Assembly: GCA_007115705.1 (NCBI GenBank)
Contig: QXEO01000144.1
Coordinates: 248,001-312,000 of the forward strand
From: Dactylis glomerata
Taxonomy: Eukaryota > Streptophyta > Magnoliopsida > Poales > Poaceae
Direction: 5' to 3'
DNA: 64,000 bases
Shown: piece by piece, positions 44,993 through 53,704 of the stretch
How the letters are laid out: every line of letters starts with the position of its first letter
Numbering within the stretch: the first letter of the stretch is position 1
The notes under the pieces: generated by a model
Seen by the model: only the letters and a program-made list of their open reading frames with translations
Databases searched by the model: none
Told to the model about the DNA's origin: nothing
Position numbers and translations under genes: made by a program

Positions 44993-45385
44993 GCGATATA
45001 AGGCGACAAAGAATTTTTCGAGTTGTGACCCTCTGAACCCAGAACATGAGGCCATATGTCGGGTTCCTTGGGTCAAATCGACAATATGTGTAAATATTTT
45101 GCTTTACACTCGGGGGCTCAGACCCTCGAGTCGTACGAAATAATATTAACAAGTTATCGAGATTTGTGATTATCCGAGGCATACTACAAGGTTGATTGCA
45201 ATCCGATATTTCGGCAGTGGCATAAACGGTTCAAAGGAACCCGATAAAATATTAATGCGCACACCTCGGAACCATGATTTGTTCCCATGGTCTATTAATA
45301 AGGTAAACACATAATCCAGATACGATTACTTATTGCAGATAGTACGAGGAAGAACAACTAGGGAAAGAGATTACATAAAGAGAAA
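44993..45385. other. Tat 3' region between integrase and the antisense gene
   Basis: Non-coding; contains one CTCGGGGGCT motif at 45109-45118. It would be the 3' UTR and terminator zone of the antisense B3 gene. Confidence 0.6.
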
Positions 45386-45952
45386 CTAGTGAAAATGCAC
45401 TTCGGCTTCATACTCCTTCTGGCACTGGGTGCCATCATAGATTCTCACGTCGAACTTTGATGTGCCGATGTGGAAGTCAAAAGTCATGAAAAAGCCTTGA
45501 TGGAGGTCGTGATCCTCCGCAAACTGCGACCAGCCGCCCTTGAAGTACTGCTCACCGGCGCCGTCGTACCAAACCTCCACTTCATAGGGAGTTCCTCCCC
45601 CAGAGTGTTCACGAAGAACCGCTTCTCGCAGTTCTCGCCCATCCATAAACTTGGTGAATTTCAGCGGTAAGCGCTGAATCTCACGGCACTGCGCGCCGGC
45701 AATATAGAAAAATGAATAGATTCTGGGAGGAGAAGCATTCGCAGAAGAAGCACTTGGACCTGGTGTAGTGGATGGCACCTTGATCTTATTTTTACTCCCG
45801 GCCGGACAACTGGGGCGCCGCTTCACCGGAGCAGACGATGATGCCACCACAGTTGTGGCGGTAGCCTTGTTCTTGCTACCGCGAGGGCAGCTGCGGCCCC
45901 GTTTCTCCACCGGGGCGCCGATGTTTAAGCACGATCCACTTGCATCGGCCAT
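45386..45952 (-). CDS. B3-domain DNA-binding protein with AT-hook-like repeats, antisense gene in a Tat element
   Basis: An intact single-exon frame of 188 residues opposes the retrotransposon's own genes, between integrase and the 3' LTR. The N-terminal part carries two similar basic motifs, KRGRSCPRGSKNK (17-29) and KRRPSCPAGSKNK (44-56), which resemble extended AT-hooks (RGRP-GSKNK) with two residues inserted. After a Ser/Pro-rich linker, residues about 80-175 look like a B3 domain: FFYIAGAQCREIQRLPLKFTKF, then GTPYEVEVWYDG, GGWSQFAEDHDL and FDVRIYDG, matching the B3 pattern of a beta-barrel with the GW..F...H.L..G signature. The start at 45952 has a good context (CTCCATGGCC) and an upstream TATA and leader. 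In plants B3 domains bind DNA in the nucleus; here the protein could bind LTR or host sites. Its frame is open while every other gene of the element is broken. The B3 assignment is by motif only. Confidence 0.78.
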   Translation of the reverse strand: MADASGSCLNIGAPVEKRGRSCPRGSKNKATATTVVASSSAPVKRRPSCPAGSKNKIKVPSTTPGPSASSANASPPRIYSFFYIAGAQCREIQRLPLKFTKFMDGRELREAVLREHSGGGTPYEVEVWYDGAGEQYFKGGWSQFAEDHDLHQGFFMTFDFHIGTSKFDVRIYDGTQCQKEYEAEVHFH

Positions 45953-46067
45953 GGAGACAAGCGCTGTGAACGAAAAACCCTAGATGAGATAAGAAAGAGG
46001 AAGACGATGCGGTGGAGAAAGGAACTAATGAAGGAGTTAGGGTTTTTTACCCTGGCCAAACCTGCTT

Positions 46068-46075
46068 TATTTATA
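46068..46075 (-). promoter_or_regulatory. TATA box of the antisense B3 gene
   Basis: TATAAATA on the minus strand, 116 bp upstream of the B3 start codon. The interval contains AAACCCTAA (telo-box, 46037-46045), a CT-rich leader and a second AAACCCTAG-like motif, all common in plant promoters and leaders. It points away from the 3' LTR and into the B3 gene. Confidence 0.65.
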
Positions 46076-47149
46076 AGCACGTACTAATAGGCCTCTGGAG
46101 AAGCAAGGCCCAAAATATACTTCTGGTTTTTAAAGTGCAGATAGTACAGAAGAATCAACGTATCAAGGAAAAAGATGCGTACAAACAAGAAAAAAGAAGA
46201 GAGAGCAGGGGATAAGAAATATCTATAAAAAAGCACAAGTTCACCTCGTCTTTGACTCGGGGGCTTGCATCATAAGAAGGGGAGAACAACTGAAAAGGCG
46301 AATAAAGTCGACAAATGTCGCAGGAGGAAATATATGGAACAGGTCTATCTATTTTCTTAAGCCTATACCCAAAAATTTCGGCTATAGCCTCGGGGGCTAC
46401 TCCCATCGGGAGCGCTGTCGTGCACCCGATAGAAAGAAGTCGACAAAAGGAAGGAGAGGAGATGAAGCTGGTGATAAAGAACAAGTTGATGGACATAAGG
46501 TTTAGACATAATTGGTTGCATCTCGTCAGCCAGGAACTTCGGCTACATTGCCGACAAAATGAACATCGATTACTCCCATCGAGAGTTATTCATGAAAGTT
46601 AAAAAGGATATCTCGAAACATTTTGTATATTGAATCAGTCAAACAAGGCTGCGAAATATAATTCTCGAGTTGCATCATCGTGACAAAACTTGAATGCCGT
46701 GGTTGAAATATATCATGAAGGTAAGACCCCGGGATCCGTCCTGTGTGGCCCGGTATACGCACATGGATGCGCTCTGCTGGAACTTATCCGTGTCTACGAT
46801 GCAAAGAAAACCCTGGTGGACGCACTGGGTACCCGAAGAACCACTGGGATTCATTCTTTGTAAGGCCTAAGTGCGGCAAAAGAATGGGTTTGACCGGTTT
46901 CCCGAATTCAAGTCCAAGGGAATTGAATTTGAAGTAGGTGACAAGTATCTGTTCCGGCAGTTAACTGGCCTCTTGATCCGTCAGAGTAGTCAGGCTTGCT
47001 CATCGAAACCCCTTGCAAGACATTATTATAAAAAGTTAAGTCGAAAGACCAAGTCGAAGATTTGAAAGATAAGAAGAAGTCAAAGAAGTTGATCAAGTCG
47101 AAGATTTGGAGATCTGAGATTCAACCCAAATCTGTAATTCTGGTAGAAT
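46076..47149. other. Tat 3' non-coding region
   Basis: No gene is recognised. It holds two CTCGGGGGCT motifs (46256-46265 and 46389-46398) and short GC-rich inverted pairs (e.g. ATCGGGAGCGCT...CACCCGAT near 46406-46432). Confidence 0.6.
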
Positions 47150-47161
47150 CTCGGGGGCTAC
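47150..47161 (+). other. Polypurine tract of the Tat element
   Basis: CTCGGGGGCTAC lies directly before the 3' LTR (47162), the position where plus-strand priming occurs. The GGGGG core is the only purine run there. Confidence 0.7.
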
Positions 47162-47495
47162 TGACAAGGGTATAGATAATAGAGCCCGTTAGTTAGTTAC
47201 CCCTAAGGCCCATTAAGCTAGGCCCAATTGTAATACTAGTTGAAATACAAGTTCATATCGTATGTCGATATTGTAATCTGTGTCGGATCCCTCCCGATCC
47301 CTGAGACCTGGCCACCTATATATAGGGGCCAGGAGGGGACGATAAGGGACAAATTGAAAGCAACACAGGTTTACACCCACGTTTACTTTCGATAACCACC
47401 TTGTTTGACTGATTTTACCTTCGAGTTCATCCGACGCCCTATCTCCCCGATCCTAAGTCCTTCATCTAGGACTTTCGTCGAGTTAACCCTCGTCA
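47162..47495 (+). repeat. 3' LTR of the Tat element (334 bp)
   Basis: Same length and ends as 29719-30052. I count about 13 differences by eye, several of them C/T or G/A. Confidence 0.95.
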
Positions 47496-47500
47496 GTACC

Positions 47501-48049
47501 CCTTTGCGAGAAGTTGGTTGAAACTATATGCACACGATACAAGTCTATGGTAATTCTAGAGTTCAGTAGCATGTGGTGGAGGTACTATTAACAACAGGTA
47601 TGAAACTTACAACTAGTAAAATGTTGATCATGTAAACCATATTTGCTCTTCATTACCGTTGACTTGGGTTGCACAATCCTCAAAAATTGCATTTTTTTCT
47701 TTAGCTTTAAAGCTTGGCACATATACTCCCTAATTACTTTCAGTAGTTGTTTATTCAAGAGAAAGAGAAGAAAGGAAGAAATAAAAAATTCCAAAGCACA
47801 AGCACTTGCATGTTTAATGTCCATAGTACTTTCATTTATTTTTGCACTATGTTATTGATTGTTGGACATCATTGAGTTGAATTAGAAGTACCACTTTATG
47901 TCTCATTTGCTTGTTGCTATACATTAAAGAATGAGTCATCTATCATATGCGTTACTACTTTTTATTTTCATAGAAGCAATAAACTCCAAAGTTCTAGTTT
48001 GATTTTATCACCTTCATACTCGAGGACAAGCATGGGTTAAGCTTGGGGA
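47501..48049 (+). other. Outer Gypsy element, 3' interior and polypurine tract
   Basis: No gene. It ends TACTCGAGGACAAGCATGGGTT then AAGCTTGGGGA just before the 3' LTR, the tract shared with the gag-only element at 38.35 kb. Confidence 0.75.
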
Positions 48050-49778
48050 TGTTGATGCATGCAAAATACACGATAACATGCATGAACTTTGTAGTTTATT
48101 GATGCATATTCCTACATATTATAATGTTATTAGTTGTTATAATCATGTTTTATAATGTTTTATGGGAATTTTCCATCAACCCCCCTTATTTTGGTTATAA
48201 CTCTGCAGAACAGGAAAACACTATTTTGCGTATTTTGACGTTTCAGGGACCTTCCCGAACTCCAATTGACTTAGGATTTTTGGAGCATTAATATTTTATC
48301 ACGAGAAGCACCTGGAGAATAAGAAGTCAATAAGACGAGGCCCAGGGGCCGAACGATTATAGGTGGCGCGGGCCTGCTGGCAAGCCGCGCTGCCCATACT
48401 CATTGGGGCCTCGAGCCTCCGTTGATGTCCATCTTTGTCTCCTGATGCTCAGCTTGACCTTAAAATGCCTATATATATACCCCCCTGGACGATCACGATG
48501 AGAGGCGGCAGAGAAACACGAAACATAGAAATAGAGGTTGTTCCAGCAAATATTGGAGGGGGAAACACTGCCGGAGTTGCCCCCGGTTGCTTCTCCGCCC
48601 TCTCCGATGTCAACACCATCATAACCGCCATGAAGAGGGATTCGTACACCTCTAGACTATGGGTTTGCGGCAGTATCTTGTCCTTTCTCTCTTATGCTTC
48701 AATGTTTAGACATCATATGAGCTGCCCAACATGATTATGATGCATATTATATAATTCCTATGTGGTGTATCTTTATATTATTGGATGATTGATGAGATGT
48801 GATATGTTATTATGTTCTTGATGTATGAGCATATTATTACCCTATTCTTTATTACTTGTTCTGATCCAACATATATGCGAGAGCGCGAGAGGGGGATGGT
48901 GTATATTAGATGGAGTAAGTAGGTAGTAGTGATTGAATAGTGACAACATTCATGATCTGCTAGGGTATTTTACCTTCTTCCATGGTTACCTCACTAGGGA
49001 TAAAGAGAATGCATGTGTTATAATTTCTAGGTAACAGCTTAGAATCCCGAGTGACATTCATAGACAAAGTTTCTATCATAATATGCCCAAGTAGTAGCAT
49101 ATTTGTTGTTTAACATCATGTCAAAGTATCTAAGGCTATACTCTGTTAATTCGTAATACTAGATTGCTTGAAGTTTATTCCTTTCTAGTGGAGTATAAGT
49201 AAGATGTGTTGCATCATCTTTAAATTAGGATGTGATGCCCATATAAATATTATCAAGTTAACATAATAAAAATCATGTCAACGTTTCATTCATCCGCTTT
49301 GCGCTTAATGCCACCACAACTTCATGAGAGAGTAGGCAAGTGAACCCATGAACCCCGGTCCAATTTTAACCATAAGAAACACCTTTCTGGCGCATTTACA
49401 TACGCTTTTATTTTCAGCACCATTTTATTACGAAAATACAAAAACATATTTACTTTCTTGCACAGACAACCAAAACTCAAAAACACCATTACCGCATCAT
49501 ATTTATTTTATTGCATTGTTATTTACTTTATTGCATGTGTTATCATATTTTATTTTACTTACATTCACACTCTGTGCTTGACAACCACTCGGTGAAGTTG
49601 GGGACACAAGACGAGGAAATTGTTTTGCAGGTTGCTTGAAGAAGAACGATATGAGCTTTTTCGACTGTTCCCCGAGAGTTTGATATTAAACCCTGAGTTC
49701 CCTCAAGGGGAAAATTTACTCTTGCTACAACACTCTGCACTTGGAGTCCCGAAGAGTTGGCATCTTTGCTTAGTGTCA
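48050..49778 (+). repeat. 3' LTR of the outer Gypsy element (1729 bp)
   Basis: Collinear with 23877-25586, with intact TGTTGATG start and GTGTCA end, followed by the TCACC duplication. Confidence 0.92.
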
Positions 49779-49783
49779 TCACC

Positions 49784-50269
49784 ATCCACAATTGACAAAG
49801 AAAAGGTCATCACCACTACCACATCGCTTAGTGTAAAGTCACTCGCGTGGTCCACTTTCTGAGGCTGCCGCTTCGGCATCCAAAATTTCCCACCCATGAT
49901 GCGGTAAATGGTGGGACGGCAAATCCACCTCAACATACAAGGAGGGTTTGAGCCAGCCAACCAGCTATCGAACTGCGAAGGCTTAAAGGGCAGGATGAGC
50001 ACCACTCGTCAAACCCATAGAACCAAAAGAACATGACTGCTAGGCAGATGCTAGATCTAGGCTCCTGGCCAAGATCTGACACCCAACCACACCATGGATG
50101 GGAATGCCCCCCATGCATGTCGGGATCCCCTAAAACTCACATAGGTCCACCTTCGCCAGCCATTGTCCCTATGTTTTTGGACCATCCAAAATCTTGCCAC
50201 CTCTAGCTCTGGTGAAGGGTGCCACCGCGCTAGTGTGCCACTGTCGATTCTCGCGAACGACCTATAGAG
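49784..50269. other. Right flank of the nested Gypsy block
   Basis: It continues the sequence left of 23872 (the pre-insertion target). No gene is recognised. Confidence 0.45.
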
Positions 50270-52250
50270 TTGTACGCTGACACACTGACATATGCAAATT
50301 CCGGCCAGGGGCCGATTGAACTAGATCTGGCCCCACACCTCGAGGACCTCGTGCTGCAGCGCCCCACGGCCACCGTTGCTGGTCAACTAGAGCCGCACCA
50401 CCTCCATTCACCCATTTAATTTGGTCTGAGAACAAAATAGGGAATTGTGCCTCACTAGTTAAAAGTTTTAATTGCCCACTTAATTGCCGTAAAATTAGAA
50501 GAAACTTTCACAAATACCCACTGACCCTCGGGGAGGACCCACCAGCTATCCACTCACACGCTAGCAGGTGCAAGTTCTGGATGGGTCCCGCACAATCTAG
50601 ATCTGTCCCAGCTGGGCCTAGATCTAGGCATGCAAGCCCTACCCCCATGGAATTATGTTGTATCTAGCACCCGAACCACCACTGTCGCAGGTAAACTAGA
50701 GCCACACCTCCTCCGTCAACCCAGTTAATTTGGTCCGAGCAAAAAAATAGGCAGTTTTGCCTCATCTAATTAAAAATTTTAATTGCCGACTTAATTGGCA
50801 GAAAATCTGGTGAAACTTTCAAAAATTCACATCGACCCCCGGGAAGGACCCACCAGCCATCCGCTGACACACCGGCATATGCAAGTTCTAGTCAGGCCTG
50901 CCCGACCTAGATCTGGCCCAGTTCGGCCTAGATCTAGGCCTGAAGCCCCACAACCCATGGACCTCGTGATGCAGCACCCTATCAAACACCATCGCCGGTC
51001 AACTAGAGCTGCACCACCTCTGTCAACCCAGTTAATTTGGTATGAAAATAAAATAAGCAATTTTGCCTCATCTAATTAAAAGATTTAATTGCCCACTTAA
51101 TTGGCAAAAAATTAGGTGAAAGTTTCACAAACACCCACTGACCACTAGGGACGACCCACCAGACATCTGCTGGCATGCCGCCAGATGCAAGTTCTGGCCG
51201 GGGCTCACACGACCTAGATCGGTCCTAGTTCAGCATAGGTGTGTGTACCAAGCCCCCACACCCCAAGGACCTTGTGCTGAGGCACCCCACCAACCACCAT
51301 CGCCGGTCAACTAGAGCCCCACAACCTCCAACCATCCATTTAATTTGGTCATTAGAAGCAGGTAATTTGGCCTCATCTAAATTTAAAGCTTTAATTTCCC
51401 ACTTAATTGGCGGAAAATCTGGTGAAAAACTTTCACAACAACTCGCTGACCGCTATGGAGGACCGACCGACCATCTGCTAACATGTCTATAAATGCAAGT
51501 TCTAGTCGGGGCTGCTCGACCTAGACAGGTCCAGTTGGGCCTAGATCTGGGCTGCAAGCCCCATACCGCAAGGACCTCGTGCTGAAGCGCCCCATCTACC
51601 ACCATCATAGTCAACTAGAGCCACACCCCCTCTGTCCACACAGTTAATTTTGTCCGAGAATAAAATAGGCAATTTTCCCCACCTAATTAAAAGATTTAAT
51701 TACCCAATTAATTTAGGGTGTAATAGTCACAAATGCCCACCAACCACAGGGGAGGACCCACCAACCATCGGCAGACACGTCGGCAAATCCAGTTTGAGTC
51801 GGGGCCCTCATGATTTAGATCGGGCCTAGTTGGGCCTTGATTTGGGCCTGCAAGCCCACACCCCAAGGAACTTGTGCGGCAGCACCCCACCCGCCACTGT
51901 AACAGGTCAACTAGAGTCGTACCACCTCTGTCCACCTAATCAATTTGGTTCGAGAATAAAATTGGCAATTTTGCCTCATCTAATTAAATTTAACTGGCAG
52001 AAAAGTTTTACAAATGCCCACCGACCCCCGGGGAGGACCCACCAGCCATCCACTAACACGATGACAGATGCATGTTCCGGTCAGGGTCGCTTGACCTAGA
52101 TCGAGCCCAGATGGGCCTAGATCTAGGCCTACAAGCCCTACACCACAAGGACCTCGTGCTGCCGCACCCCATCTACCAGTGTCGCCAGTAAACTAGAGTC
52201 GCACCACCTCCGTCCACCCAGTTATTTGGTCCGAGAATAAAATAGGAAAT
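50270..52250. repeat. Tandem repeat array, about 6.4 copies of a 281-310 bp unit
   Basis: The anchor GGGAGGACCCACCAG and variants occurs at 50531, 50841, 51148, 51457, 51750 and 52031 (spacings 310, 307, 309, 293, 281 bp). Each unit has the same order: GACACRCYGGCA...GCAAGTTC, ACCTAGATC, AGATCTAGGCCTGCAAGCCC, GGACCTCGTGCTG, GGTCAACTAGAGCC, CCCAGTTAATTTGGTC and CCTCATCTAATTAAAA. The array is non-coding and is interrupted on the right by a CACTA terminus at 52254. Confidence 0.92.
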
Positions 52251-53021
52251 TTTCACTACTGGGAAAAGGCTTATAGCTGCGATGTCACTGGTAGCAAAAA
52301 AAAGATAGTCACTGATAATCGGTATACATGACGGGCCCAGAAAAACTCGTCACCTATATGTCCCGATCTGGTCTCCGCCACACCTAACGATGACGCGCGA
52401 AATAAAAACACATCGTTGGAAGTTTGTTCCGTGGTCATCTTGGGCTCGCGAAAAAGGTTGTGACGGTGCACTAATAACGCCCATCACGGGTTAAACACGT
52501 ATCGGTGACAGAGTTCTCAATAGGCCTGTCACTTGTTGATCAGCCAAACTTGCAGCAAACTACATTTTTTAGTTCTTCACTGCTTATAGGTATAGGGGAT
52601 GAGCCGATATAATCGTGCGTCGCCAAATTCGGGTGTTTAGTAACAACGTTTCCATTTTTGGTTTTGGCGCACATATATGCTAAATATCACTAACTAGGGC
52701 AACCACAATGCGTCACTTGTTTATTTTGAGGGTCCAGCGGCCGCTCTGCGCCTTCTCCACCTCGCCTGCCACGTTCTGGTCTTCTTCTCCGCCTCGCCTT
52801 CCATGTACGCACTGGTGATTGTGGCGCTTCCTTGGCTAGTCGCCTCAAATCCGGCGCGACCATGATCACATTGATCATGAAATTAATGATACGCGGTGTT
52901 GTAACTACTGATAATGCACTATAAAATCTTAAGATCGATTACGAGACGAGATCAGCACCCTGGCCACAGTCCTAGTGTTCTCCTCTAGCTTATCGAGATC
53001 GAGATTGATCGACCGCTTGCT

Positions 53022-53704
53022 ATGGCGGCCGTACCCAGGACCAGGCTGTACTATTTCGTCGAGCAAGGCATGCAATTCAGGGTGACGGTCACTCTCCGAG
53101 CACCGCGCATGAAGAGTTGGATTCGTCGCGTGCATCGGGATTTTGTCGACCACGCACCGGAGGAATCTAGGTGCGTTGGCCTGGACTGTGAGTTCACCGA
53201 CGCAGTGAAGAAAGTGAAGCGGAGGAACCTTCTGCCAGATAAGAGGCAACGCGCCGCTGTCCTACAACTCTCTGTGGTGTCATAGATTCTAGTCTTCCAG
53301 ATATGCCACACGGATGCAGTGCCGGAGCTCCTAAGGGAGTTCCTGAACAATGATGCGATCATGTTCTAGGGCGCGGCAATCCAGCGTGATGTCAAGATGC
53401 TGGAGTACTATGGGTTCACCATTCTCAGGGCGCGCGACCTTTGGAGGGAGATCCCCAACCCAACCTTCAACAACCCCCCAGGTCTCTATGCTTTGGCGAT
53501 GCATACATTGGGACCAATCTTCCTAAAGATGATCCGGAGATAGAAGAAATAAGAGAAGAAGGATGGGCCAACGTACTGAGCTTTGAACAAGTCAAGTATG
53601 CCGCTCTAGATGCTCGCCTAGGATTTGAGATTGCTAGGAAGCACTTTCAATTTGCTGGGTACAATGCCCATGTAGATCGTCTCAATGTAGCTCTAATTAA
53701 ATAA
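53022..53704 (+). pseudogene. DEDDy 3'-5' exonuclease (WRN-exonuclease-like), broken
   Basis: The frame begins MAAVPRTRLYYFVEQGMQ and shows the three exonuclease motifs: Exo I CVGLDCEFTDAVK (Asp-x-Glu), Exo II FGAAIQRDVKMLEYYG-like with Asp (stop in place of the residue before Gly), and Exo III VKYAALDARLGFEIARKHF (Tyr-x3-Asp). The product would be about 225 residues, normal for the plant single-domain family acting on nucleic acid 3' ends. It is disrupted by TAG at 53283-53285, TAG at 53367-53369 (in frame) and a one-base loss near 53497. It lies in the presumed CACTA interior. Confidence 0.88.

Larger units (their letters stand above)
29719..47495 (+). mobile_element. Tat-lineage Ty3/Gypsy retrotransposon carrying an antisense B3 gene
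   Basis: Identical-length LTRs (29719-30052 and 47162-47495, 334 bp each, roughly a dozen differences by eye) are flanked by GTACC at 29714-29718 and 47496-47500. Order: LTR, primer-binding site, gag (interrupted by two later insertions), protease, reverse transcriptase, RNase H, a second RNase H-like domain, integrase, an antisense ORF, a CTCGGGGGCT polypurine tract and LTR. The extra RNase H and an additional ORF between integrase and 3' LTR mark the Tat lineage. Without the nested insertions (31186-32731 and 32862-40065) it is about 9 kb. It is inserted in the outer Gypsy interior. Confidence 0.93.
23877..49778 (+). mobile_element. Outer Gypsy LTR retrotransposon, gag-protease only, with nested insertions
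   Basis: Two LTRs (23877-25586 and 48050-49778) share the sequence from TG(T)TGATGCATGC to GTGTCA and are flanked by the 5-bp duplication TCACC at 23872-23876 and 49779-49783. Internal sequence of the element itself is 25587-28461, 29253-29718 and 47496-48049; the rest is later insertions. It encodes only gag and an aspartic protease, with no reverse transcriptase or integrase, so it must have depended on a partner. The primer-binding site resembles the Asp-tRNA type of Athila-like Gypsy elements. GTTAAGCTTGGGGA before the 3' LTR serves as polypurine tract. Confidence 0.9.

Noticed and set aside
52254..52280. Reading the CACTA start as part of the tandem array
   Set aside because: The text breaks exactly at CACTACTGGGAAAAGG, and the array motifs do not continue to the right.
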